Source of the DNA: Pegea sp. RAD2-039
Lineage: Eukaryota; Chordata; Thaliacea; Salpida; Salpidae
Direction of reading: 5' to 3'
DNA: 64,000 bases
Assembly: GCA_034620365.1 (NCBI GenBank)
Contig: JAQGEQ010000354.1
Coordinates: forward strand, 744,001-808,000
Shown here one piece after another: positions 13,901-26,949 of this stretch (positions are counted from its first letter, which is position 1; every line of letters begins with the position of its first letter). The position numbers were made by a program, and so were the translations under genes. The notes under the pieces are model-generated. The model was given only the letters and a program-made list of their open reading frames with translations, was not told the origin of the DNA and did no database searches.

Positions 13901-16900
13901 TTGAATGATGATTTTTACAAACAAAGAACCAAAGTTTAAAGTACATAAGTGATAATTTTTTCTTAAAATTTTTTGCTACAATTAAATTGAAAGGCTTATG
14001 AAAAATTAATTATGAAATTTAAAGCTACTAAACTTTTCAAAAATTGAAATTAAAAAGAATTCATAATTTGCCAAAAGTATAGTTACTTTTCAGAATCAAT
14101 TACTGAATTCAAATGTTTCTTGCTTTAAATAGACAACTTGTTATCAGCAGTCGAAATCTCTAAACTTTTACCATATATTTTTCAGTTTTTATAAATAGTT
14201 TTACACTGAAAATAATTGTTTGAAAATTCTTATATAGATTTAGATTTAAACTCTATAACAGTTCTAACCAAATACTAATAAGAATTTAGTTTCAAACTAA
14301 GTTCCAAAGTATAACTTAACTGAAAACATCTTAAGATAATCAAAGTTTGTCAACAACTTGTCATAATTAAACTAATATTTTATTTTAGTTTTTATTCTTT
14401 GAATAATTTTGCATATTTCAGCAATTTTTTATATAAATAGAAACAATTGTTTGTTACTACCAGCTTAATTTTCAAACTTTGTTAAGTTTTTTTTATAACA
14501 ATTTGCTACCACTAAGCTATTGATTTTTTTATAGTTTACTATAATTGGATTATTAAATTTTATTCAAAATAATCATTTTAGCGTCTTGCTTACTGTGACA
14601 TTTAAATTATGTTGAAATTAGTTAATGTAAACTTGTGTTAAATTAGTATTGTAGTTTTCATTAATTCTGTTTTTAAAACTAGAGAAGCTATTAGTTGAAG
14701 CATTAAATAATTTGCGCCACAAAATGAACTCAAATTAACTTTGTCCACCAAATTGGTTACAATGAAAAGCTTGTTGACAAATTTGAACTCGATTAATGTT
14801 TTTATTAATTGTTTGTGACGGCATGTTAACAAAAAAAAGTACATTACAATTAAGGTAGGTGTTTAGATCTAATTGCTTTCAGTTTTGTTGACAAGGAAGT
14901 TTTACAAGCTAATTTGGTTAATTAGATTAACCTACTTTTATTAAATTGCTGCGTCTCATAGAATTTTATAGATTACTACTCAATTAAAAGAAATTAAAAC
15001 CAAAATGATCAAAAATAAGCAAATATTTTGTAGTTTTTTGCTAACTTTATTCTAACAACTAAATAATATTTTTCTAATAAATATATTTGAAACCAAAATA
15101 TTGCTGCTATTTAGAATAAATTTTCTTCATTTGCAAATGATTTTAGCTTAATAAGCTTATATCAAATTTTGTAGAGGAAACCAAACTATAGTGAGTATTA
15201 TTCAGTTATTTGTCTAAAATATTTTAATTCAATATAAATTAAGCTAGATAAGTATAAAATAACCATCAATAACAAATAATGAGTACATTTTTGAAAAACA
15301 AATTTTATTTAATTCACATAACTAAAGAATCCATGCCTGTTGTACATATTCCTGATTAAAAACTTAGTTTTTTTAACATATATTAAAACTTTCCAAGAAA
15401 AAATCATTCCTATAATTTGTTTATTTGGCATACAAAATTTAATTGCTAAATTCTAACATTAGTTTTGAAGTAGTAAAAGTTGCTCCTGAGATGTAAGGAA
15501 GTTTTTCCTTTCAAAATATTTGTTAGTCTAGGCAGTTTTCTTATCTCAACTTTTTAAATACAAAGCTATGGGAAGTTTAGCTTCGACATCAACTTGAATC
15601 TTGCAATAAAATTTCACTATATGTTTGAATGATTAAGTTTCGTTTATTACTTTTCTCATTTCACTCAAGCTGAGGTTTATGGTGTCATTTTACAAATTAT
15701 AGCTTAGTGAACAAAATAACCAAAATAAATTGTTCAATGAAGTAATTTCTTTCAACTTATTGAGGCTTTCAGTATAAGAAGAAATTTCTGAGTTAGGTTT
15801 AGTTTTATTAAACAGTTCATTTGTTATTTATTCTCCTTTTATATCAATTTTTTTTGTTCCATTTTTTTTATAATTCAGTTAATTAGATCTTTTATTTTAT
15901 ATAAAATCTTATAGTTTCTTTAACAATTTTAAAAACTCTAATTATAAATTTCATTAAATTATGTGATATAATCTTATGTAGATTAGGTAAAAAATGAAGA
16001 TTTAAAAGTATTTTTTTAACAAGAATTAAATTGTTCAAACTGAAAGACAGTCTTAACTTTGAAATCATTAGTTTCATTTTTTTATGTAATGCTTTTAAAT
16101 ATTGGAATAAATTGAAGTTGTTTACAAGACTTTGGACTTGAATTATTCTTAGCGAGCTTTTTAGAAAATTAGCTTTACATGTTTTATTTTTAAATATTTT
16201 ATATGTTGTTTTTATAATTTGTCATTATTTCCATTTCTATCTATAAAATCGTGTCTGTTATATAAGAAGCTTTTAACAATTTTTCTCGGATTTCTTAATA
16301 TCAACAAAAATTTTGTTAATCAGTAATGTCAAACAGATTGTATAATTGAATGTCGGTTTTACTTTTCTTATTCCCACTTTGTAATGAATTATTATTTCAG
16401 TCTAATTTTTTCAAATTAAAAAGTTAACCATAGAGTTTACACCAGAAGTTTTCAAGCATTGCTTTCGACGAATGTTTAAAAAAAAAGGTATTTTTGACCT
16501 TATTTATACTGCATATAATATCTTATATTTATATCGTTTATTTTTGTGACAATGAAGTTTGTTTAAAATGACAACTTTATTATTAAATTTGGCGTAGTTA
16601 TTTATTACCAAGTTGGCTAGTGGCACACAGTTGTTAGCAGAGGTTTAATTTTACTAGTAGCTTAGAAACAAATGAATTTCTTTCTAAAAAATCACAAAAC
16701 TTGCTTATAAAATTAATACTTATATATAATTATCTGAGTTACCCTTTAGTAACTGTATAATATTTACTTTTAAAAGTGAAAAAATAACGATTTTTAGTAT
16801 AAGGAATGTTTATTTTTGATAGTTTTAAATATATAATTCTGTTATATATAGGTATGAGCTTATATATGCTGCTATACAATTATCAATCTAACTTTTGATT

Positions 16901-18969
16901 ATACTTCACATTAGCAAATCTTAAGTTTTTTATATATAAGAATTTGCGGTTGTCTGTCAAGGAGATCTCCTAATGATGACATTCTAAGACATTATTAGCA
17001 TAAGTATTTAGTTTCCACTTGTTTTTATCATAACTTTATCAGTTTTCTCTGCTTAGCTGTAGACTAATTTTAAAATTAGATTGCAGATTTCGAGCTCCAA
17101 ACTAGTTATACTGTTGAATCATTAAAACTTTCTTATTTGTGAAATGTTAATGATAGTCTAACAAACTGTTTAAAAATAGATTATATAGCAATTTTTAATT
17201 AAGATATAATTTTTATTTATAAGTATACATGATATATTTCAAACTATATTTTTACTATGAAACTCTATTCCAAAAACTCTATTTCAAAATTTTATTATTT
17301 ATGAAGTTAATTCCATGACTGTCGTATAATAAAAGTTTATTCAGTAGCAAAACTCGGATTAACCTCTGTATAATCATCAATTGTCATATTATTTGAAAAC
17401 TTATAAATTATTCACATTTTTGTGAAACTAAAGGCATTATTCTCTATTATTCAAATACTTTTTATTTCAAAACATGAATTTATAAAATTTCATTTTCTTT
17501 TTCAGTTTTGTATTTTTTCAGAGTTTTATTTACTCAAAAAAAGCGTTGTTGCACATGTTATTTAAAGTTTGAACTTTATTTTGTTTTTATTATTATTTTT
17601 TGAAAAGTATGGCTTACGTAAACTATCTCAATTAAATTAATAGGCAAAAAAAATTAAATATAAATACCCAAATATTTTTTTATAAAATTTATATAAACTT
17701 TCATTTTATAATTATCTAAAGTCTATCATCTGTAAACTAATAAACAAAACATAATGCTAGCTATCTTGTTTAATGTTATACCTGCCAGATGCTCTACTGT
17801 TTTAAAACTTAAAAAAGTTAATTGGTAATCTCAAAAAGATTGTAATATGAAACATAAATACTGAATATAGTGGTAGAAAATATATGTGATTTTACTTTAA
17901 AACTTTAGAATTTTAGGTATTATTACTTAAATTAATATAAGATAAATATTTATAGCAAACTTTATTTAAATAGTTTTTTTCACAAAGTTAAAGTCAGATG
18001 AATTGATATAAAATTTTGTGAGTGAGCTTTTAACTGTAACAAGTTTTTTACTTTTGATTAATTTTGGTTGATTTATGAGATCTGAATTTTCCTTAAAATT
18101 GTCTCACTGCGTTACTACTAATTGTTTTATGTTTATTTTAAAATCTTTAAATGCTGGTGAATTGTTTAGAATAAGATAAATATTGTTCTTATTTCATATA
18201 AACAAAGAATTGGCATACAATTCTAACTACAAAATGTAGATGTTAGTTTTTTATCAGACAGATAAAACAATTTTCTGATTTAAGTTTAATTTATCTAAAG
18301 TCTGATGAGGTAAAAATTATATTTCAAAAAATAATTCAAATAATTTCTATCTTAACCTTTATGAAAATCTGACTTTTTGAAACAAACATTTTTATCATTT
18401 TTGTAAGCTTGTACTTAAGATTTTTTACAACAATCACAGTTTAAATTGTTTATTTACTGTTACAGTTAAATAATTTTATTTTTGTTTTATAAAAGTTAAA
18501 ATTTGTGCACAAGTACTTTATGGTATTGACAATTTATCTAAAATATATATAGTATAAAAATTTAATATTTGATAACTGTTATTTTATTGTTTAAGTCTAG
18601 TATTAACATTTTGTTGTTTTATAAAAATGTTTTATCTCAACTATTTACGAAACTGTCGTTAAATAATTAAATAAAAATTTTTTGTTTAAGTTTTCTTATA
18701 ACTAATGGTATAAACCTTAAACAAGTTGTTATGTTTAACAGTATTTAAAAAGCTCAATATTTTTACAGCTATTTGTTATTATATTAAATAGATAAATGTT
18801 ACTGATAAGCTATAAGCACAAAATAAATTTGTATAACTTTAATAATTGTTCAAAAACGTAATCTAGTAATATTTTGCAAAATTATTCTTAGTATCAATAA
18901 AAAATTATCTAAATACTCATAAATTTTAATCAGATAACTTTATCTTTAAAACAAGTTTTTTTTTTCAAT
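7998..18969. other. 11-kb AT-rich region with no firm gene
   Basis: The longest open frames here are short, low-complexity and unlike the neighbouring genes. Exportin-2 and the armadillo gene diverge from this region, so it must contain both promoters. The only stretch that looks different is 11640-11900, which has slightly higher G+C, an inverted repeat (TTGCTT...AAGCAA near 11680) and a candidate first exon. I see no RNA gene, no transposon ORF and no array. Confidence 0.5.
11841..11899 (+). CDS. Candidate first coding exon, unassigned
   Basis: An ATG follows a good acceptor (TTCTGTGTGCAG, ending at 11823) by 17 nt and opens MAANVFPSIASAYEAQLKR. It could splice at GTATAA (11900). The composition looks more like protein-coding DNA than the surrounding AT-rich sequence. 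I could not find convincing downstream exons, and the unspliced frame stops after about 38 codons. It may be a short-lived open frame, or the first exon of a gene that I cannot assemble. Confidence 0.2.
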
Positions 18970-20664
18970 ATGTCTGAAACTAATGGCTTGATTAAAACAA
19001 GAACAGTTTCAGTAAGCTCAGAGCAAGCTCATCACAGAGCAATTGCCAGTTCTGTCGATGAAAAAGGAAACTTAAATAATGAATTTTTCAGTCACTTTAA
19101 CAACGATGAACTCGTAAATGAAGATTTTTTAGACAAAGAAATATGCTCAAAGCTTGGATTAAATAACAAAGAAATGTTATCATCACATTTTATCAGCAAA
19201 CTCCAGCAAAGTGAAACTCTTGTAAAGACTGCAGACCACAGTCTTATAAACAAGCCATCTGTCGCAATGCATAATGCTGTGAATAACTTAAGTAGTAAAA
19301 AGCTAAATGAACAGCTACAAGCGATCTGTTTAATCGAGCAGTTAATGTATTGTGATTCACAATCAGTAGCACAAGCTTACAGACTTTTTACTATTCCTAA
19401 ACTGATCTGTCTTTTGAATAGCAGCAACGAAAACTTCCAATTAAAGATCTGTGATATACTTCTTCAGTTTACAGCTAATGTTGAAAATCAGACTTATGGA
19501 GTTGAGATAATAGAACATTATGGTATTGAAGCATTGGCGGAAATGCTCAGTTCTAACATTAGTTACAAAGTTAAAGCTAAATCAATGATGTTAATATACA
19601 ATTTGTCTGCTTTTGAATATTCTATACATCTTTTAGCCAAATACTGTATTCAACCTATTTTAAATTTTGTGATAAGCCCTTTTGCAACTAAAGATGAAAA
19701 AGTTGAAATGAATACAGATTTCAGAGACATGTGTTTACTTGCCTTAAACCTATTTCATCGCTTATCTAAATTGGAAGAACAGATTTATTTTTATTCAATT
19801 CTTACTCTACCAAACGTAGTCACGTGTCTTCGTTCTATCGTTTCTAGGAACTTACAAACTTCAAACTTTGACAAAATATTTTTAAGTTGTTTGAAAATTT
19901 TGGAAAGATTGAGCTGCAAAATGAAGGAATTAAATAACGGCCGTTTAGGCTCTGTATCGTTTCGAAAGATTGCCAACTTTTATGACGTAAAGAAAGAACA
20001 AAAATCAAAGAAAGTACAGTTTGGTTGCCACCAAATTTTACAAAACCAAAACGCATTAAAAGATTTAGAAACATTAAAAATTTCTTATGATGTGATAGAA
20101 AGGTTCAAAGATGATGTTAAGAAAGGTGACGTCTTCGTTGACAAAACTCTAAATGCATCAGTCGGTATCGTAAAGAACATAGTGAAGTACGTTATGGAAA
20201 AATCTGAAAATATTTCTGGTTTTATTACTGAGGTTTCAAAAATAGAATCATTAACGAATTTATTGAACAGCTGCAATGAGCAGATTCTTTTTAAAGTTGT
20301 TTCAACTCTTCAATATTTGAATCAAAGCACTGAAATTGGGAAGCTTATTGGAGACTTGTCGATGAGTCATCTTGTGAATTTGTTGTTACTTGGGAACCAT
20401 GTTGTTAAAACCAATGAAAACTTGCTTATCATTCTTCAAACTATCTCTGATTTGCTTCGTTCATATCCACATAATGTTAATATATTTGTGAATTTATGTG
20501 GAGTTAATGTTGTAAAATTTTTAAGTATTTCCAACAGCTATGCTGATGATGAAAAAGTTCGAAAGACTGCTTCAAGACTACTTCGAGATGTTTGGTTGTG
20601 TCCTGCATCAAAGCCCTTTCTTAATAAACATGGTTACAATGAAATTGGTTTCTTTTCCAGTTGA
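18970..20664 (+). CDS. Divergent beta-catenin-like armadillo-repeat protein, single exon, 564 aa
   Basis: An uninterrupted frame of 564 codons begins MSETNGLIKTRTVSVSSEQ and ends in TGA. From about residue 95 onward it is helical repeat sequence. The segment KPSVAMHNAVNNLSS resembles the start of beta-catenin armadillo repeat 1. YGIEALAEMLSS with NLSAFEYSIHLLA fits a middle repeat. The C-terminal LLRDVWLCPASKPFLNKHG matches the beta-catenin pattern LIRNLALCPAN..PLREQG in its last repeats. It is shorter than beta-catenin (about 780 aa) and stops right after that repeat, so a C-terminal transactivation domain is missing. No DSGxxS phosphodegron is visible in the N-terminus. In an intron-rich genome the lack of introns suggests a retrocopy or extensive intron loss. 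It could instead be another ARM family member. Confidence is high that it is an ARM protein and moderate that it is beta-catenin-derived. Confidence 0.75.
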   Translation: MSETNGLIKTRTVSVSSEQAHHRAIASSVDEKGNLNNEFFSHFNNDELVNEDFLDKEICSKLGLNNKEMLSSHFISKLQQSETLVKTADHSLINKPSVAMHNAVNNLSSKKLNEQLQAICLIEQLMYCDSQSVAQAYRLFTIPKLICLLNSSNENFQLKICDILLQFTANVENQTYGVEIIEHYGIEALAEMLSSNISYKVKAKSMMLIYNLSAFEYSIHLLAKYCIQPILNFVISPFATKDEKVEMNTDFRDMCLLALNLFHRLSKLEEQIYFYSILTLPNVVTCLRSIVSRNLQTSNFDKIFLSCLKILERLSCKMKELNNGRLGSVSFRKIANFYDVKKEQKSKKVQFGCHQILQNQNALKDLETLKISYDVIERFKDDVKKGDVFVDKTLNASVGIVKNIVKYVMEKSENISGFITEVSKIESLTNLLNSCNEQILFKVVSTLQYLNQSTEIGKLIGDLSMSHLVNLLLLGNHVVKTNENLLIILQTISDLLRSYPHNVNIFVNLCGVNVVKFLSISNSYADDEKVRKTASRLLRDVWLCPASKPFLNKHGYNEIGFFSS

Positions 20665-20990
20665 AACAGGAAACAGTGTATTCAAAAATCTTAACCACAC
20701 CATTTCTGTATCTGTCATAAACCTTCCTTTCTATTTATAAAAAAAAACTTCCGCTTTTTCATTACTTAAAAAAGTGCTCAGATGAAAACTTTCTCCTAAT
20801 CACAAGTTTTCTTTTATTCTTTATTATTTGGCGTAATAATTTTTTTTGAAATGAATGGTGCATTACTGAATGCGGGTAAAAGTACAACTAAAATGCATTT
20901 TTATTTGTCATTATTTCTTACACGAATTTAGTTGCTTTAATTATTATCTGGTTAAATTTATTTCGACTATTCTATGAAATATAATCTTAC

Positions 20991-20996
20991 AATAAA
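20991..20996 (+). terminator. Possible polyadenylation signal of the armadillo gene
   Basis: This is an AATAAA about 330 nt after the stop codon. In such AT-rich DNA the hexamer is common by chance, so it is only positional support. Confidence 0.25.
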
Positions 20997-22490
20997 CAAA
21001 ACTTCGTAGTAATGACTTTTAATCACTTCTTGCTCAAAGAACCAATTTTTTAAGGGTTTAACAACTTGGTTGCTGAAATTTTAATAAAACATAAAACATT
21101 TATCTTGTTTTCATTTTAATTCTTTTATTTGTTAAACTCTGACAAATTTTATAAAACATTTTTATCTTACAGCTTTTTATTTAGTTTTATAAATTACATA
21201 CTTTTCTAGTTTTTAATAATCGTTATTTTTTATCATATTTTTGAAACATTAGCTTTTTTGTATTTAATCATCTCTTATTTAATTTAAAACAGTATTGTAT
21301 TGTATAAATCGGAAGCCCTTCACGAATCTATTTGCATTTGTTCTATTAAATTACATTAAATTGAAAGAAAATGTTTAATTTAATTTAGATTAAATTATTC
21401 AGCCTTAACTACTTTCTTTAGGCCACTCAAAGATATTTAAAAGTTGTTTTACAGATAAATAAAAATTTGATTGTATTTTCATAAATACCCGATCTGACCA
21501 TTAAAGTTTAAATAGAAATTATAAGTACTCAAATTTGGGTAAACTTTTAAAAATTACTTTCACAAACTCCAGGTAAACTTGGTTATAATACTTGATTATA
21601 ACTAAATATTTTTAAACACCGATTTATTTTGCAATTATAATCGTTTAATTATGTTTATTTTAGACTAAAATATTAACTTTTGTATCCTTATCTATATGCT
21701 GGAGTTGTAGTATACTTTCGATGAATGGTTCTAGTAACATTAAAATACTATGCGACAGTTATCTTCGTAATAAAACTCATGATAGAATCATTATTATTCA
21801 TCGTGGTTCCGTAGAATCATTATTATTGACTAATGACAGCGATGTAAATTCTAAAGAGACTGACTAAAATTCAGCTTTTCCTTTAAGATTAAAACTGGTT
21901 TTGTTAACAATCGAGTAATAATAATAAAAATTAAAAGTCTAACTAAAAGTTGAATAGAGAAAAATATATTTGAACATTTTATGCTTGCTTTAAGCTGAGA
22001 TATATGAAGAATGTAAAAATTTACAAGAATTTTCTTACTGATTAATCAATCATTTTCTAAACTTGAAAGATCTCCGAAAGAGCCGAAGAAAAGACTTTAG
22101 AAAAATTGACATCTTGAAGTTTTAAGACACGATCTGTTGAATAACCGAATTTCTCAATTTGCTAAAAATCGACAATATTAAGTATTGTAAAATAATCGCT
22201 TACAAAAAAGCTCTATAACTTTAACTGTTCTAATTTAATAGCTGATCTTTTTATATTTTTCTAGGATATGTGAACTTTCTTTAGATATAAATTAAGTACA
22301 GCAAATGTAAAAAACTTTTACTTAAAAACTAATATATAGTCTAAACTCAATAAACCAGTGTTTTGCAGAAAATGCTTTTAATTTTTTTTAGCTATAGATA
22401 CTCATGAAATATTGTTTTTTTTTAAATTTTAAAAACCTGTTGTATAACTCTTGATAACAATTAATTAAAGAACTACTAGATATTTATTTC

Positions 22491-22583
22491 TGGAACTTGT
22501 TCAAGATCAAATGAGAATGATCCGACTTGCTTATGCACATAACGGTATCAACCCAGTCGTTACCAACTACTGAGTAAGTTAAA
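22491..22583 (+). pseudogene. Relic of the penultimate EGF exon of the giant receptor
   Basis: This segment aligns without gaps to 51290-51382, the 3' part of exon 73 of the giant receptor plus its donor site. By eye about 80 of 93 positions match. The peptide [16 protein letters not shown] is kept, but the next codon is TAA where the intact gene has CAT. The donor GTAAGTTAAA is still present. Similarity begins abruptly inside the exon, and neither the neighbouring exon 72 nor the transmembrane exon was found nearby. It is therefore an isolated fragment of a former duplicate. Confidence 0.8.
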
Positions 22584-25500
22584 TGATATTCAAAAAAACT
22601 AAATCTGCATTTTATCATTTTATATAAACATCTGATTCACATGCCCATTAATTATATGTTGTGAACAAATATTAATTATAACTGAAAATTAGTTGATTTT
22701 TTCAGTTACAATAAACTAAAAGAAAACTTTAAATCGTATAATTTTCAGCACTTGATCACAACAAACTTCAATTTTAAAAACGAGTTCTTTTGATTAGCTT
22801 ATGATGAAACCATAATCATTTTTTAAGTCAAGTAAATTAAATAAAGTGTGGGGTTAAATAAGTTGGGTCACTTAAAATAAATGTCTTTTATTTCTTTAAA
22901 ATTCATGATTTTTTATTATTTTTTCTTTAACATTTCTGTCAATAATTAATTGTAAATAGTTGTAAGATTAGTTTCATGTTAGAATTAATATTCTCTAATT
23001 TTAAAAAGTTTATTTACTTTGTATACGAACAATTTTTACAGTGGAAAAGTACATCAGTGAAATTAGTTATATTTTATATAAACTACTTTTTGTATTAACC
23101 AACTTTTACTTATCAAGGGTTGTATTAACTTTGATTAATAATACCTTTATAAGTTACGATTAATAATATATAAGCATCAAACAGTACCTAATACTGCAAA
23201 TATTTTTGCAGATAAACTATAAGAATAAACTATTTTAGGATAGATAAGTTATTAATTCAATCAACCGAGCTAACTGCTTCTTTATCAAATAAAATAACCT
23301 CTTATAAGAGGTTGAAATACTAAAATAATTTAAGTAGAAATTTTTATCCTTCTTCTAACAGCGTTATTTGTACAGTTTTTAAAATTTTAGTTTTTTTGAA
23401 AAATCTTTTTTAAACGTTTTGTTAACATAATTTTTGAGGATCAATTTATTGAAAAAAGTTACACAAGTGACTCACAAGTTGAAAATTACAGCATTTTGAG
23501 AATTTTATAATTGTTTAATCTTAACTCTAATTTTTAAAGTTTCTATTTTTCTTTATCTAAAATTATTTTGATTATTTTCCACTAAACGGCGGTTTTAAGA
23601 ATATATAATAAAGCCATTGCTTAGTTTGATTATTGTCATAACAGATCTTGTGAGAAAATAAAACAGAAAAGCATTTTATCATTATGTAAGTTAAAACTAT
23701 TTGATTATTTAGTAAGAAGTTCCAGCTCTCGTCTAGGTAACTCTTTTAACTACTTTAAACTTTCTTATGTTCACCTGTTTTACAATTTCTAGGTGTAACC
23801 TTATCTAGCAGTACGACATCTGAATCTAACAGCAGTGAAATATCTAATAGAAGCTTACTAATAAAAGTTTATTTGATCAGTATACCTAATAAATGAAGTT
23901 TTTCAACTAAAGATAAAAGCCAGAACAATTTTCGTATTCAGTATTCTGCATTCACCAATTTCACCTTATGGTTCAAGACTCGCTCTCTTTGTATAAACAC
24001 AATAGGCCAATTAGAAATTATATAATGTAAACTCACTAAAAGATAACTTTAACTTTTTATGTTGCTGATTAATTATATTTGTTTAAATTTGTGTTCATAA
24101 ATAAATTCAATTTTTATCCTTTTCATCGACTTTAATTGTCTTTTTTTACTGAGCAAGTTTTTAACTAGATTTTAGGTTAGGCATTAAACTGATGACAATT
24201 AAGTAATTTTTCAAAACAGCTAACCACTAATTGTATAGCAGATAATTTTAAAGAACAGACTGTTAAGCATTTGTTAGCGGTGAAAGATACCTTTTTTTAG
24301 AATTGTTTTTCATACGAGGATTGTGATAAGTATTAAGATTTCTAGGGATTGCATAGACAAACAAGAAGCCATACCCACTACGCTATGAACAATTTAACCT
24401 GGAATAATCCAAATTTGAAGTGTAAAAACTAATAAAAGTCTTTAAAAATACTATGCTTGTTCCTTTTGCATTTTATCTTTTAAATGAAACGTATAGTCAG
24501 TTTTTAGTTATGAAAAAGCACTGGAATTTATAAAAAAATTCCTTTTCTATTTCTATATCGGTTGTGAAAGAACTATTTAAGCCTATAAATATTAGCAACT
24601 TATTTTCATTATTTACTTTCCCCTCTATTTTCATAAACAAAAACTTCTCTTTTAGTCTGTTATGAATGGAATGCAATGGAGCGCTAAGCTTCTATTTTTG
24701 CTTCAAATAAAATTAGAATTTATAAGTTTGTTTCCTGGCTCTGTAAAAATATAAAGATTGTAAAACAATAATCTACTGTCAGTGCCAAAAGAGAAAAAAA
24801 CTTATAATTTTTAAGACATGAAATATTTGGTTTCGAAAAATATTTAAAGCATCTTTAGTTTAAGTGTAATAAAATGTTATTACTCATTCAAAGTTTTGCA
24901 AAACTTTTCAAAATTTCAGTTTGATTTTCTATCAACTTATAGTTTATCATTTGTAAGCTGCTCAAAAAATATATTCTTTGTAGCTTCTTTTCTGACAATT
25001 TTTAATAAAGAATCGTTTTATTCTTTTTTTACTATTTGAATACAAGTAGAACACAAATAAAAGTTAATGAGTTTAAAAAGTGTAACTTGCTAATTTTCTT
25101 AATAAAAAATAAAAGGAATTGTTCAAAAGTGACCTGTACTTGGAAAACTTGTTGAAGGAAAAAAATTTCAGTCAAATTGTATAAAACCTAGATAGAAACA
25201 GTCATATCTTTGTTTATTTTTTACTAAATTAAGTAAGAATTAAGCTGCACAAAACCTCTTGTTCTTAAAACCTCGAATAAATTTTAAAACATTATCTTCA
25301 AAAATCTCAAAATTTTGAATACTCCTAAATATGATGAATTAAGCAAAAGTGTGATTATAAGCTGTAGAACTACCAGATAAGACTCCATATATACTAGATA
25401 AGTTATATCAAAGAAAATCACATCAAAAAAGTGTAGATTAACTTCTGATTAAAATGCTTGATTGAAACTGAAAAGCTCTTCTTAATAATTTTACTTTGAG

Positions 25501-25910
25501 GCTTGTTTTACATTTCATGTATAACCCAGCCTTTTTAAGATAGTTCCTTATTTGAAATTGAAAATAGTAGTTTTTGGTTTCATCGATAAATCTATACATT
25601 GCAAAAACGTAATACTTATTAATACTTGCTGATTTTTCTTAAACTGTTGTATTTATTATAAGGTAGACTTATTTCTTTGATACACTTGTTAGATGTTTTT
25701 ATGTGAAGGTATTTGATTTCTTGGATAAAAAGAACGTACATTATTTGTAAATTCATTTCCTACATCATGTTTTCTAACAATAAAAACCATTTTGCTTGTT
25801 AAAATAAACACCAATAAATATCATCAAAGAATGTTTTCTATGATTTGTTTTTATCTTGTTATCAAGATGAATAGTGAGAAACATCGAATAACTTTTCTCG
25901 AAATTGAAGA

Positions 25911-25975
25911 CTTTCACAGTTGAATGACGAAGAGAAATATTTAAAGAGCAGACGGATAGTGAAGCAGAACCAAAA
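25911..25975 (+). promoter_or_regulatory. Conserved 5' element upstream of giant receptor gene A
   Basis: The sequence CTTTCACAGTTGAATGACGA and what follows, up to an A-run, matches 55195-55264 upstream of the paralogous gene. Shared blocks are TTTCACA, TTGAATGACGAA, TTTAAAG and ACCAAAA. Both lie about 110-200 nt before the start codon. The DNA around them is not similar, so this is a likely core promoter or 5' UTR leader exon. Confidence 0.5.
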
Positions 25976-26087
25976 AAAAAAAAATCCTTACCCTTTTAAA
26001 ATATATTTTCAAGGCCTCCAGAGTTTTTTGCAGATGCTAAAATAAACAGTTATTTTTGAAAAAAAAACTTTTAAGAGGAACCTTTCA

Positions 26088-26949
26088 ATGAATGGAAATA
26101 AAGCTTTCACAGCTGCCGTATTTTTATTGGTAGTTTTATTGGTGAGTTCAACTAACAGCCAAGGTGAGTCCAGTGCTATTTTCAACGCAGAACGTGTCGC
26201 ATTTTAATGAAATTTTATAATTATCTATCTGTTTTAAATTAAAATATTTGAATCTAGCTTAATGCAACTATTATTCACCCACAGCTCTAAGCTTGCAGTG
26301 TATTGCAACTAAGTAAATAGATTTCAAAACTAAGGTATAAGCGGAACAAAGTTTAAATGATATTAAGCTATATTAAAGAAAACTAGACTTGTAAAGATTA
26401 AAAAATAAACGCAAATGATAAATATTTTTATTGATAAGATTTGTAAACTATAGAACAGTTTAACTTCACTATTTTCATGATCAAGTGAAAGTTTTCACAA
26501 CAAAAACTTAATAGAGTGTGTTTTTTTAATTTTTCATAACAATTACTAATTTATTTCATAGAAACAAAAATCTTGATTATAAATTTATGAAATATTATTT
26601 AAATCATTACAAATAATAATTTGTTCTGATATTAAATATCAAATAAGTTTATAAATATAATACTGTTTATCAATACTAAGTTTCAGTTTGATTAATACCA
26701 TTAATTTATGCTGTTAGATAAAAAAGTATTTGTATTTAAGAATAATTGAAATTGTTACACCTATAATCAATTGTACATCACTTGACGTTTGTTGTTAAGA
26801 TCAATCCTAAACCTCTCTTTTATCTTTCATAGCCAATTCTAGGAGTGGTGTCTTACTGATTGGAAAGTGTGACGCAGAATGTCTTGAGCTTGTACTCAGT
26901 CTACTCCGAGATTCAGTGAACTCAACCGATTCTACTTTTTCTATTGAAG
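26088..26949 (+). other. Gene A exons 1-2: signal peptide and N-terminal domain
   Basis: Exon 1 is 26088-26163 and exon 2 is 26833-26949. Exon 1 encodes a classic signal peptide, [20 protein letters not shown] followed by STNSQ, ending phase 1. Exon 2 encodes a short domain with the motif [16 protein letters not shown], which has no EGF cysteine pattern. The paralogue has the equivalent [14 protein letters not shown], so this two-cysteine leader module is a family signature. I do not recognise it. Confidence 0.8.

Larger units (their letters stand above)
20665..26087. other. Intergenic region between armadillo gene and giant receptor
   Basis: No intact gene is seen. The stretch holds the 3' UTR of the armadillo gene, a decayed EGF exon at 22491-22583 and, near its right end, the putative promoter of the giant receptor. 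The rest is AT-rich sequence without recognisable coding or RNA content. Confidence 0.5.

Noticed and set aside
14638-14844. Short open frames in the 8-19 kb region (also 15892-16077) and at 1931-2167
   Set aside because: They are low-complexity frames rich in L, I, K, F and N, typical of AT-rich noncoding DNA, with no splice partners or domains.
24330-24405. tRNA-like stretch on the minus strand (TAGCGTAGTGGGTATGGC resembles an A box), perhaps a SINE head
   Set aside because: No convincing B box, acceptor stem or second copy was seen in the window, so it is too weak to call.
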